Below, in pieces: positions 50,523 through 59,095 of a DNA stretch of 64,000 bases. Position 1 is the first letter of the stretch, and each line of letters begins with the position of its first letter. Source of the stretch: Arcticibacter tournemirensis (GTDB lineage Bacteria > Bacteroidota > Bacteroidia > Sphingobacteriales > Sphingobacteriaceae); contig NZ_VFPL01000001.1 of NCBI RefSeq assembly GCF_006716645.1, forward strand, positions 868,001-932,000, written 5' to 3'. The notes beneath the pieces are model-generated. The model saw only the letters and a program-made list of their open reading frames with translations, did not search any database and had not been told where the DNA came from. Made by a program: the position numbers and the translations under genes.

Positions 50523-52772
50523 TTACGGGTTCGGTTCTGTTGCGGGTACTCCAGCCGAGTCGGTAACAGATTTCGGAACATAGGCATCACAGTTGAGTGT
50601 TATGCTCATTCCTCCTTTCGGAGTAGGGAAGTCGCCTTTGGTGTATTTAAGTGTGGGATCCGCATATACCTTTTTCATGTACAAGGCAAATACGGGCAGC
50701 GCTGAATTAGCTCCCTCGCCCTGGCTTGTAGACAGGAAGTGAATAGCGCGGTCCTCAGCTCCGGTCCAGACGCCGGTAACCAACTGTGGCGTTATACCTA
50801 TAAACCAGCCGTCGGAATTACGCTGAGTGGTGCCGGTTTTACCTCCGATAGGGTTCGTCAGCCGGTATTTATACTGAATGCGGCGCCCTGTTCCCCGCTG
50901 GACCACTCCCTTGAGCATGTCCGTCATCGCATAGGCTGTTTGTTCATTCAGCGCAACGGTTACTTTCGGCTTCCGTTCGTAGATCACTGTGCCATTCTTA
51001 TCCTCGATCCGAAGAAGATAGATCGGTTCATTTAAAACCCCATGGTTTACAAATGTTGAATAAGCTCCCGTCATATCCAATAAAGAAGCGTCAAAAGTCC
51101 CAAGACAGATTGCAGGATAAGGATCGAGATTTGGTGAATTGATCCCCATCTTTTTAAGCAAGGTAACCACAGCGGTGGGTCCTACCTGCTTCATCATATA
51201 GGCTGTTACATAGTTCTGTGAATAAGCTAAAGCGGTTTTAAGCGTGATATAACCGGGTATAGGCTTATAGGCACGGGGAGTCCATCCATCAATTGTAACC
51301 GGTTCATTGGGGGCCTGGTAGCAAGGGGAGAATCCCTGGTTCTCTATAGCGACGGCATAAGTAAATGGTTTTGCCGTTGATCCTACCTGGCGGGTTCCCA
51401 TCTTTACCTGATCATATTTGAAATGTTCGAAATTTATTCCTCCAACCCAGGCTCTCACATAGCCAACAGATGGACTGTCTCCTGCCTCTATGGATACCAA
51501 CGCATTTCTTAGCATCAATTTATAGTATTTGATGGAGTCCATAGGAGTCATCACTGTATCTATATTTCCTTTCCAACTGAAAACATTCATTTTGACGGGC
51601 GTATTAAATGATTTCAGTATGTCGCCTTCGGTAAGACCTTCGTCTTTGAGGTATTTATAGCGGTCAGAACGTTTCATTCCCTGTTCAAGCAATATCTCTG
51701 CTTCTCCTTTGAACGGATTCCGTCCCTTCCATACCTTGTTAAACTGAGTCTGCAGCGTACGTATATATTCACTCTGCGCTTCTTCGGCATACTTCTGCAT
51801 ATGCGAGTTGATGGTTGTGTAGATCTTTAAGCCGTCCCGGTCAAGGTCGTATGGTGTATCGTCGGCCTTTTTAATGTTTTGTTCTTCAAAAATCTTCTGA
51901 ATATCTTTCTTAAGCACAGCCCTGAAATACGCTGCGTATCCTTCATTATGATTAATCGGTCTGAACTTCAGAACCAACGGTGTTTGTTTTAGTTCTTCAG
52001 CCTCGGGATCGGACAAGTAACCTGCTTTACGCATATTTTCGAGAACGGTATTCCTTCTGGCCAGCGATCTTTCCGGATTCCGCACCGGAGAGAAGAAGGA
52101 AGGTCCTTTCAACATTCCAACAAGAACCGCTGCCTGCTCCGGCTTTAGCTTGTCGGGCGTGGTGTTAAAATACGTTTGCGAAGCTGCCTTTATACCAAAG
52201 CTGTTATAAGAACCGAAGTCGACCGTGTTAAGGTACATCGTTATTATTTCTTCTTTGGTATAGTTTCTTTCGAGCTTTATGGCTATGATCCATTCCTGGA
52301 GTTTTTGAATAAAACGTTTGAAGACATTGTGGGCGCGGCCTTCTTCCTGAAACAGATTTAAAGCAAGCTGCTGTGTAATAGTACTTGCTCCCTGTTTTTT
52401 CCCAATGAGATTATAGAAAATGATTGTAAAGGTTCGTTTAAAGTCAATGCCTGAGTGACTGTAATACCTGACGTCTTCCGTCGCAATCAAAGCGTTGATT
52501 ACATTAGGGGATATCTGGTCGTAACGAACGTTTGAACGGTTTTGCACAAAGTAGGAGCCCAGTACCACGCCGTCGTCAGAAATGACGTCCGACGCAAGGT
52601 TGCTTTTAGGATTTTCGAGATCGCGGAAAGATGGTAGCGTTCCGAACAGGCCAAGTCCGACACTAAATATCAGAATGATTCCAAAGGCTATGCAGCCAAG
52701 AACGATCTTCCAGAATGTGACTGTATAACGGCGTGTTTCTTCTTTAGTTAAATGAGCTTTTCTTTGCTGCAT
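50523..52772 (-). CDS. mrcA: Class A penicillin-binding protein (PBP1A-like transglycosylase/transpeptidase)
   Basis: This 749-residue bifunctional enzyme polymerises and cross-links peptidoglycan. It has an N-terminal membrane anchor (FWKIVLGCIAFGIILIFSVG). The GT51 glycosyltransferase has catalytic Glu in LIATEDVRYYSHSGIDFKRT, plus KKQGASTITQQLALNLF and KLERNYTKEEIITMYLNTVD. The transpeptidase has SxxK in GSTAKPFTYAVA, the SxN-type YSQNYVTAY and KTG in GGKTGTTQRNSDGWF. The C-terminus is short and Pro/Thr-rich. It starts 1 bp after the stop of the PorW/SprE-like gene, so the two are co-transcribed. Confidence 0.94.
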   Translation of the reverse strand: MQQRKAHLTKEETRRYTVTFWKIVLGCIAFGIILIFSVGLGLFGTLPSFRDLENPKSNLASDVISDDGVVLGSYFVQNRSNVRYDQISPNVINALIATEDVRYYSHSGIDFKRTFTIIFYNLIGKKQGASTITQQLALNLFQEEGRAHNVFKRFIQKLQEWIIAIKLERNYTKEEIITMYLNTVDFGSYNSFGIKAASQTYFNTTPDKLKPEQAAVLVGMLKGPSFFSPVRNPERSLARRNTVLENMRKAGYLSDPEAEELKQTPLVLKFRPINHNEGYAAYFRAVLKKDIQKIFEEQNIKKADDTPYDLDRDGLKIYTTINSHMQKYAEEAQSEYIRTLQTQFNKVWKGRNPFKGEAEILLEQGMKRSDRYKYLKDEGLTEGDILKSFNTPVKMNVFSWKGNIDTVMTPMDSIKYYKLMLRNALVSIEAGDSPSVGYVRAWVGGINFEHFKYDQVKMGTRQVGSTAKPFTYAVAIENQGFSPCYQAPNEPVTIDGWTPRAYKPIPGYITLKTALAYSQNYVTAYMMKQVGPTAVVTLLKKMGINSPNLDPYPAICLGTFDASLLDMTGAYSTFVNHGVLNEPIYLLRIEDKNGTVIYERKPKVTVALNEQTAYAMTDMLKGVVQRGTGRRIQYKYRLTNPIGGKTGTTQRNSDGWFIGITPQLVTGVWTGAEDRAIHFLSTSQGEGANSALPVFALYMKKVYADPTLKYTKGDFPTPKGGMSITLNCDAYVPKSVTDSAGVPATEPNP

Positions 52773-52773
52773 G

Positions 52774-55533
52774 TTATTTGTAGTTCTTATAAAATTCCAT
52801 GTACGAGTTTATCATCGCACGGGTATTTAACTTCTCCAGTTCCCGTTTACTAATTACAAAAGTATTATATCTTTCGGAAGCTATCTTCATAATATCGTTT
52901 ATTAACGGAAGAATGCTTCTTTCATAATTAGTAACGTCTTTACGACTAAAGAACGGGCCTACAAATATCAACTGATTTTCGTTATTAACTGTTTTTAATT
53001 GATGTTTTATTGAAGATCCGGCGAATTTCGACCGGTTAAACTGGCCTATGCCGAATCGGGAAGGGCTCAAATTAACACCGGGTGAGAGAACGTTCACTAC
53101 AAAATAGTATTCAGCTGAATCAGGCAGGCTGTACATTGCCGGTGGCAGGGCCGCTTTAGGCTCAGTAGTAGTTTTAACTGGTGCGGTATCTGTGGTCGGC
53201 GTTTCAACCTTTTGTCCTTGCCCGGCAGGCACTGTCTCTGAAGGTTTATTCGCGGGTGATGTTGTTAGAGGGCGCTTTTCATTTGCGGCGAATGACTGAA
53301 CAGGCTCAGGCTCCATAAAAATATTCATGGGGTCGTATTCGAGAAGGGCCGTAGGCCGGCTATTCATTTCCTCCCTGTGACTGCTGATATATTCAAGGTG
53401 CTGGCGTACAATCGGAGCGATTAACTGGTCGGTAGCGAATGTATCGGCCAGCGCCTGAAGTGCCGTTTCAAAAGGGGGAAGTTTTTGAATATGGCCTGCT
53501 GCCAGAGCCTTCAGGTAGGCAAATTGCGGTGAAAGCTTGTTTTTTCCGAAAAGTCTTTCTGCTTTTGAAATTTCATCTATTACCTGCGGGTATTTCCGTG
53601 ACGTGTAAAGAAGGTATACTGAATTATAAGTTTGATTGATTGCTGCCTCCTTTTCATCCGCCTCCCGTCCATATCTTGGGTTGAGAACAGTTTTTGCGTA
53701 AGCTGTTTCAGGGTACTGTTTCAGGAGCATGTCGCGGTAAACATCTGACTGCTGGCGGTTCGTCTGCGCGTACAAGAGGTAAAGATTGTAATAAACAGCA
53801 GGGGTGTAGGAACTTTCGGGAACACGTTTTAGCAGTTCCTGAAACGTACGTATCGCTTCGTCTTTGTCTTTCATCTCGTCGCGGTAAAAGCCGGCAATAT
53901 CGTAGTATGCCGCGGCGATTCTTTCATTTGAGAGGCGAAGGGCCTGAGGGCTAAGCGGCACCTCTGCGATGTACGCTTTACGCCTCTCATCGGGTGAAGA
54001 AGGGGTTTGATTTTGAGTGAGTGTTCCTGTGCCCGACTGGTTTTGCACTGTTTCGGTAACGTCGGAGGCTGTTTTATTACTTCTTCGCCAATTATCTGCG
54101 GGTGGCCGGCTTCCCCATTTTCGTTGAAAGTCTGAGAATCCCTGACTTATAGCAGTTGAGTTATTGAAATAAAACTTTCCTTCCTTCTGCCGAATGTTGG
54201 GGTTGTCTATAGCAGCTATAAAGGCGTCGGGATTGACAGGAGAGCCCGATTCATTTATTGTTTTTTGAGCCTGCTCACGGACAAGCTGCCCGATCCGCTC
54301 TTCCCTGTCGGCCTCATTCATTCTCGCCAGAGCCTGAAGGGTGTCTTCTTTTGCAATGATCCGGAAGCGGTCGGCAAGTAACTCCAGATTCCCGCTTTTA
54401 CGCCTGATCTGGTCATATCCATGAAACGTTGGAGGCAGCGTGTTCAGGGTAGTATCATAATAAGATTTAGCCTTAGTATAGTTTCCTGTTCTGAAATATA
54501 TTTCAGCGAGTTTCAGATAAGATAACCCTTTATGTACCTGGCTTTTGGTGTTTTGTTTCGTCGCCTTTTGGTAGCTCATAATGGCTTCGCTTAGTTGTTG
54601 CCGTTCAAGATAAACGTCGCCGATACGGTAATAGATCTGATCTGAGAAATCCAGGTATTTGTCGCTTTTAAGCATTGATCTAAGGCTGGCTATCTTGTCG
54701 TTTTTACGGTTGCCCTCTTCGTCCCTCATGCGGACCCGGTTTAGCTCTGCATTAAATGCCATCTCGAAAGACGCGTTACTTTTTGCAATCCTGGAGTAGT
54801 TTAAAAAAGCATCGTCTCTCTGGTTGTTAGCTTCCTGTAGTTGCGCGAGAATATAAGTCCACCGTATTCTATACTTCTTAGGAGGATTTGTATCCAGGGC
54901 TTTTCCGAGCACTTCAAGTGCTTGTGGTGCCTTGCCTGTTCGTATCAGGAGCTGGGCATAAGACGTATAAACTTCAGTTGCCTGTTTGCTGGAAGAGTCA
55001 AGATACTTGAGCGCACTGTCAATGGTAGCTCCTGCTTCTTCAAGATAGTTCAGCTGAATTAGCGCCCGTGTTTTCCATGCCAGTGAGGAGAGCTTGAGTT
55101 CTTTCTCCGCAGGATATGTTTTAATTACGTAAGAGAAAAATTCTGAAGCATCGTAAAAATTCGCTTTCAAATAGTTAGCCTTGGCTATCAGATAGTAAGC
55201 ATCATCAATATATTTACTTTGAGTCTTTTCATTAACGATGGTATTTGCTTTCTTAATCGCCGAATCAATAATGGGAGCTACAGAAGGGGCCTCCCTTTCA
55301 GAGGGGTCTTTATATATGGGTAATATCTGACTGAAATCATCATAGTATGTGTTTTCGATAGTAAGCAGACTCTCTTCAAGAAGCAAATTAGCATTGTATA
55401 GAATATTGTAACGTGTGGTAAGGTTCTGAAGGCCACGGTTTAATGTAGTATCTTTCTGTGATCTGCATCCTATGGACAGAATACAAAAAAGAGCCATGCC
55501 GGGAATATATTTTAAAGATGAGAAGATTTTCAA
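52774..55533 (-). CDS. sprE: PorW/SprE-like TPR lipoprotein (type IX secretion, gliding)
   Basis: This 919-residue lipoprotein has the lipobox LSIGC (Cys near residue 23). The family-typical start LQNLTTRYNILYNANLLLEE follows, then many TPR units (DDAYYLIAKANYLKANFYDA; GLSYLKLAEIYFRTGNYTKA; FLNYSRIAKSNASFEMAFNA). The Thr/Pro/Lys-rich linker is near 740-790. The C-terminal domain (EYYFVVNVLSPGVNLSPSRF ... NTRAMINSYMEFYKNYK) is also found in PorW/SprE. That protein links the cytoplasmic-membrane motor to the outer-membrane translocon of the type IX system. It is upstream of PBP1A in one unit and divergent from the atp operon. Confidence 0.85.
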   Translation of the reverse strand: MKIFSSLKYIPGMALFCILSIGCRSQKDTTLNRGLQNLTTRYNILYNANLLLEESLLTIENTYYDDFSQILPIYKDPSEREAPSVAPIIDSAIKKANTIVNEKTQSKYIDDAYYLIAKANYLKANFYDASEFFSYVIKTYPAEKELKLSSLAWKTRALIQLNYLEEAGATIDSALKYLDSSSKQATEVYTSYAQLLIRTGKAPQALEVLGKALDTNPPKKYRIRWTYILAQLQEANNQRDDAFLNYSRIAKSNASFEMAFNAELNRVRMRDEEGNRKNDKIASLRSMLKSDKYLDFSDQIYYRIGDVYLERQQLSEAIMSYQKATKQNTKSQVHKGLSYLKLAEIYFRTGNYTKAKSYYDTTLNTLPPTFHGYDQIRRKSGNLELLADRFRIIAKEDTLQALARMNEADREERIGQLVREQAQKTINESGSPVNPDAFIAAIDNPNIRQKEGKFYFNNSTAISQGFSDFQRKWGSRPPADNWRRSNKTASDVTETVQNQSGTGTLTQNQTPSSPDERRKAYIAEVPLSPQALRLSNERIAAAYYDIAGFYRDEMKDKDEAIRTFQELLKRVPESSYTPAVYYNLYLLYAQTNRQQSDVYRDMLLKQYPETAYAKTVLNPRYGREADEKEAAINQTYNSVYLLYTSRKYPQVIDEISKAERLFGKNKLSPQFAYLKALAAGHIQKLPPFETALQALADTFATDQLIAPIVRQHLEYISSHREEMNSRPTALLEYDPMNIFMEPEPVQSFAANEKRPLTTSPANKPSETVPAGQGQKVETPTTDTAPVKTTTEPKAALPPAMYSLPDSAEYYFVVNVLSPGVNLSPSRFGIGQFNRSKFAGSSIKHQLKTVNNENQLIFVGPFFSRKDVTNYERSILPLINDIMKIASERYNTFVISKRELEKLNTRAMINSYMEFYKNYK

Positions 55534-55555
55534 ACTAAAGTAATTTGGTTCTAAA

Positions 55556-55563
55556 CAAAAATA
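55556..55563 (-). promoter_or_regulatory. -7 box of the PorW/SprE-PBP1A unit
   Basis: The minus strand reads TATTTTTG, an exact TAnnTTTG match 23 bp upstream of the ATG at 55533. No -33 TTTG at the expected distance. Confidence 0.5.
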
Positions 55564-55699
55564 CGATTTTCACAGATACGAAGCTGTATAACTCTTGTAC
55601 GCAGAACATAGGAAAGGTTTACAGAAAATAGAATATTCATTATCGGAGTTCAGTCATCGGGGGCCTTAAGACAGTCGTTTCGTCGTAAGGGGTGGAGGG

Positions 55700-55735
55700 T
55701 AAACTTGTTTTTAAATACAAGTTTATCTAAGTTTG
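55700..55735 (+). promoter_or_regulatory. Promoter of the ATP synthase operon with overlapping inverted repeat
   Basis: CTTG (55704-55707), a 20-bp gap and TAAGTTTG (55728-55735, exact TAnnTTTG) make a good -33/-7 pair. An 8-bp inverted repeat (TAAACTTG at 55700-55707 and CAAGTTTA at 55718-55725) spans the -33 element and spacer and could bind a regulator. The transcript start should be near 55742, 16 bp before atpZ, and GGAGGA lies at 55751-55756. Confidence 0.6.
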
Positions 55736-55757
55736 AAGCTGTATAATCCCGGAGGAG

Positions 55758-56009
55758 ATGGCAGACGAGAAGAGTAACAGCACGGACCAAAATCAAAGCA
55801 GCGGAAAGAAGGCGCTTAACAGTTATGCCTACTACACCAGTATGGGTTTTCAAATGATTGCTGTGATAGGAGTTTTTGCGTTTATCGGATATAAAATTGA
55901 TGAGGGGCAGGCTTCGAAAACTCCGCTTTTTACTGCATTCTTCAGTCTTGCGGGGGTTTTCATATCCTTGTATCTGGTTATCCGCTCTGTTAAAAAAAAT
56001 AAATCTTGA
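55758..56009 (+). CDS. atpZ: AtpZ/AtpI-family small membrane protein
   Basis: This 83-residue protein has a polar N-terminus (about 25 residues) and two helices (YTSMGFQMIAVIGVFAFIGY; LFTAFFSLAGVFISLYLVIR). The G-Y-K-I-D-E-G linker is typical of AtpZ. Members assist ATP synthase assembly or supply Mg2+ or Ca2+ and usually open the atp operon, as here. A GGAGGA site ends one base before the ATG, unusually close. The stop overlaps the next start as TTGA. Confidence 0.82.
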   Translation: MADEKSNSTDQNQSSGKKALNSYAYYTSMGFQMIAVIGVFAFIGYKIDEGQASKTPLFTAFFSLAGVFISLYLVIRSVKKNKS

Positions 56010-56395
56010 GTATACTTCGCTTTACTTTTTTATTCGCTGTTTTTGTAACCTGTATCGGTTTACTTTTTGTGCTTTTAGATTCTGGCTTAGGTATTTCACT
56101 TTTAATCCCTAAATTCTGGGTCATTTTCGGCGGGCTCGCAGTCCTTACCTTAATGGCCTATTATTTCTCATTGACAGGCATCCGAAAAGGCGGCGAATTT
56201 TCTGTATATGCCATCCTTGGAGCCATCATTGTAAAGCTTTTGATTAGCATGCTTTTTGCTCTTGTTTACCTGCTCAGAATAAATGTTGATAAAGTGATTT
56301 TCGTCATTGATTTTATTTCAATTTATTTCTTGTTTAGTGGCTTTGAAATATGGGTGTTGTTAACTAACTTGCGCGACCAAAATAAATCGGAATAA
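56006..56395 (+). CDS. Small membrane protein of the atp operon (AtpI-like)
   Basis: This 129-residue protein has four predicted helices (FTFLFAVFVTCIGLLFVLLD; FWVIFGGLAVLTLMAYYFSL; YAILGAIIVKLLISMLFALV; VIFVIDFISIYFLFSGFEIW). It begins with TTG at 56006, overlapping the atpZ stop by 4 bases, and ends 11 bp before atpB. Position and topology match the subunit-I-type protein of ATP synthase operons, thought to aid c-ring assembly. Sequence similarity to AtpI is weak, so the function is inferred from context. Confidence 0.65.
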   Translation: MSILRFTFLFAVFVTCIGLLFVLLDSGLGISLLIPKFWVIFGGLAVLTLMAYYFSLTGIRKGGEFSVYAILGAIIVKLLISMLFALVYLLRINVDKVIFVIDFISIYFLFSGFEIWVLLTNLRDQNKSE

Positions 56396-56406
56396 TCACG
56401 TATTAA

Positions 56407-57537
56407 ATGGATTTTAGCGATATTTTTAAACTAAGAAAAACAGGGATAAGTGCAGTTGCCGCTCTTTTTTTATTTCTACTTAACGTTACCGACATAAAAG
56501 CCCAGCATCAAGACAGCGATACAACCTTTAGTTCTGCTGTTGAAAGTGATGCTCAGATTCCTGCTACCGAACATAAAGAAGGAGGGCATGCGGAGGGTAA
56601 ATTTGATCCAACTTCAGCTATCATGGATCACATCGCAGATTCACATTACTGGCATCTTTGGGGAGAGACTTCTTTACCACTTCCGGTGATATTGATTACT
56701 GACAAAGGGGCGGAGGTTTTCTCATCTGCAAAATTCCATCATGGTGAGGATGCTTATGAAGGCAAGTACTACACATACAAGCTTATAGAAGACAAGATCT
56801 TTGCCGTTAATGCTTCGGGAGAGATAGACAAAGCTGCGTCTTCGAATGTATATGATTTTTCAATCACAAAAAATATCGCGGCGATATGGGTTGCCGTTAT
56901 CCTGCTTGTACTGATATTCACGTCTGTATCCTCTGCTTATAAAAAGCGTGAAGGGAAGGCGCCGAAAGGATTTCAGTCGCTTATTGAGCCGATCATACTT
57001 TTTGTACGCGACGATATAGCAATTCCAAACATCGGTTACAAGTACACTAAATACATGCCGTTGTTATTGACGCTGTTCTTTTTCATCTGGATAAACAACA
57101 TGCTTGGCCTGCTGCCTATCTTCCCGGGAGGAGCCAACGTTACGGGGAATATATTTATGACCTTCGTGCTGGCTTTTATAGTGCTTCTTGTCGTTAATTT
57201 TAGTGGTAACAAGTATTACTGGAAACATATCTTATTACCTGATGTACCCTGGTGGCTTTATCCAATCATGATCCCAGTTGAAATAATCGGTGTAATATCA
57301 AAGCCGTTTGCATTAATGATTCGTTTGTATGCGAATATTTCTGCGGGGCATATTATTGTACTTAGCTTAATTTCATTGATCTTCATCTTCAAGTCGCTCG
57401 CCATAGCGCCTGTCTCAGTCGCATTTGTACTGTTTATGGACGTTCTGGAGCTTCTGGTTGCATTTCTGCAGGCATTTATATTTACGATGCTTACAGCCCT
57501 GTTTATAGGGACTGCAGTTGATGAACATCATCATTAA
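56407..57537 (+). CDS. atpB: ATP synthase F0 subunit a
   Basis: This 376-residue subunit a has the essential Arg in LMIRLYANISAGHIIVLSLI and the C-terminal helix pair (FVLFMDVLELLVAFLQAFIF). The N-terminus is extended: a signal-like segment (AVAALFLFLLNVTDIKAQ) and roughly 110 extra polar, histidine-rich residues (EHKEGGHAEGKFDPT) come before the first conserved helix. That is long compared with the usual 240-270 residues but seen in Bacteroidota. With the c-ring it forms the proton path. It ends 41 bp before atpE. Confidence 0.95.
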   Translation: MDFSDIFKLRKTGISAVAALFLFLLNVTDIKAQHQDSDTTFSSAVESDAQIPATEHKEGGHAEGKFDPTSAIMDHIADSHYWHLWGETSLPLPVILITDKGAEVFSSAKFHHGEDAYEGKYYTYKLIEDKIFAVNASGEIDKAASSNVYDFSITKNIAAIWVAVILLVLIFTSVSSAYKKREGKAPKGFQSLIEPIILFVRDDIAIPNIGYKYTKYMPLLLTLFFFIWINNMLGLLPIFPGGANVTGNIFMTFVLAFIVLLVVNFSGNKYYWKHILLPDVPWWLYPIMIPVEIIGVISKPFALMIRLYANISAGHIIVLSLISLIFIFKSLAIAPVSVAFVLFMDVLELLVAFLQAFIFTMLTALFIGTAVDEHHH

Positions 57538-57566
57538 TAATAAGGAAACATTTTTAAACTATATAA

Positions 57567-57794
<228 letters not shown>

Positions 57795-57817
57795 GAAAGG
57801 GACTTCGGTCTGAAAAG

Positions 57818-57860
57818 AGGCCGGAGAATTAACGATTGGTTATTTTTCCGGCCTTTATTT
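57818..57860 (+). terminator. Terminator-like hairpin between atpE and atpF
   Basis: The 8-bp stem AGGCCGGA / TCCGGCCT with a 21-nt loop is followed by TTATTT. It lies 23 bp after the atpE stop and 31 bp before atpF. Partial termination or RNA stabilisation here would raise the level of the c-subunit message relative to downstream genes. Confidence 0.6.
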
Positions 57861-57890
57861 ATGAAGAAAAGACAATAAAAGATAGAAAAA

Positions 57891-58400
57891 ATGGGAGAAT
57901 TATTTGAGGGTATACTTAACCACCATTTAGGTTTTGTAGTTTGGTCGACTCTGGCATTCCTTCTGCTTTTGGTTATTTTAAGAAAATTCGCGTGGAAGCC
58001 TATCCTGAGTTCTATTAATGAACGCGAGCGTTCCATTGAAAATGCTCTTGCATCAGCTGAAAAGGCCAAGGAGGAAATGAGCAGGTTAACCAGCCAGAAC
58101 GAAACTTTGCTGAAAGAGGCTCGTGCGGAACGTGACCATATTTTGAAGGAAGCAAAGGAGCTCAAAGATAAAATCATTGCTGAAGCCAGAACGAGTGCTC
58201 AAGCTGAAGGCACTAAGATGATTGAAAAGGCAAAACAGGAAATAGACAGTCAGAAAACGGCCGCCCTGAACGAAGTAAAAGGTCAGGTAGCTGCGTTATC
58301 GCTTGAGATCGCTGAGAAGGTATTACGCCGCCAGTTTGAAGATCATGCTAAACAGGAAGCACTGGTTACTGATTTGTTAAAAGAAGTAAAATTGAGTTAA
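57891..58400 (+). CDS. atpF: ATP synthase F0 subunit b
   Basis: This 169-residue subunit has one N-terminal helix (LGFVVWSTLAFLLLLVILRK) followed by a long amphipathic coiled coil (ENALASAEKAKEEMSRLTSQ; KAKQEIDSQKTAALNEVKGQ) and a delta-contacting end. It is the peripheral stalk that holds F1 against rotation. A heptad array starts at its stop codon and fills the gap to atpH. Confidence 0.95.
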   Translation: MGELFEGILNHHLGFVVWSTLAFLLLLVILRKFAWKPILSSINERERSIENALASAEKAKEEMSRLTSQNETLLKEARAERDHILKEAKELKDKIIAEARTSAQAEGTKMIEKAKQEIDSQKTAALNEVKGQVAALSLEIAEKVLRRQFEDHAKQEALVTDLLKEVKLS

Positions 58401-58470
58401 GAGGTAAGAGTTAAGAGTTTAGAGTTTGCCAAATCAAAAACCCGCAACTCTGAACCTTGAACCTTGAACT
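58398..58470. repeat. Heptad arrays (GAGTTTA / CCTTGAA) between atpF and atpH
   Basis: The left array (GAGGTAA, GAGTTAA, GAGTTTA, GAGTTTG) and right array (CTCTGAA, CCTTGAA, CCTTGAA) are separated by about 20 bp. The arms are partly complementary (GTTTAGAGTT with AACTCTGAAC), so a weak hairpin is possible in the operon message. Confidence 0.68.
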
Positions 58471-58481
58471 AATAGAAGAAG

Positions 58482-59030
58482 ATGTCTGAAATACAAGTAG
58501 CATCAAGATACGCTAAGTCATTAATAGATCTGGCTGAAGAGCAAAAGGCGCTTGAGCCTATTAAAGCTGATATCGATTCGTTTCTCCGTGTTGTGAAAAT
58601 GAACTCGCAATTAGCTGCTATTCTCAGAAACCCTATTATCAGTCCTGATAAAAAACTTTCTATTCTGAATGAGCTGTTTGGAAAAACATTTCATAAAGTG
58701 GTTTTATCATTTTTCAGGATAGTAGTGAACAAAGGTCGTTCTGAAGTTCTTTACGCAACCGCAAGGGAGTTTGTAAATGAGTATAACCTGCGTAAAGGGA
58801 TCATTAAGGCAACGGTAACTTCTGCCGCTCCTCTAAGTGAGTCGAACAGAAACCAAATCGTGCAGGCGGTTACAGAGGCTACCAAGTGTCAGGTAATTCT
58901 TGATGCGAAGGTGGATAAAGACCTGATAGGAGGCTTTGTACTCACGGTTGGCGACAAGCAGTATGATGCTACTATCCTGAACAGCTTGAACAAACTAAGG
59001 AAAGATTTCTCGCAGAAAGTGTCTGTTTAA
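58482..59030 (+). CDS. atpH: ATP synthase F1 subunit delta
   Basis: This 182-residue protein has the N-terminal helical bundle (IQVASRYAKSLIDLAEEQKA, then NSQLAAILRNPIISPDKKLS) and the C-terminal signature DKDLIGGFVLTVGDKQYDAT. Delta connects the peripheral stalk to the alpha subunits. It lies between two heptad-containing gaps, 81 bp after atpF and 65 bp before atpA. Confidence 0.94.
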   Translation: MSEIQVASRYAKSLIDLAEEQKALEPIKADIDSFLRVVKMNSQLAAILRNPIISPDKKLSILNELFGKTFHKVVLSFFRIVVNKGRSEVLYATAREFVNEYNLRKGIIKATVTSAAPLSESNRNQIVQAVTEATKCQVILDAKVDKDLIGGFVLTVGDKQYDATILNSLNKLRKDFSQKVSV

Positions 59031-59095
59031 TCTACCCAATGAGATAATTAGAACAACAATTTTAAAGCATAAAATAAAAAATTAAGATAAAAAAT

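Noticed and set aside
55650-55853. Minus-strand 67-codon frame over the atp promoter
   Set aside because: It overlaps the promoter and atpZ on the other strand and has no recognisable sequence.
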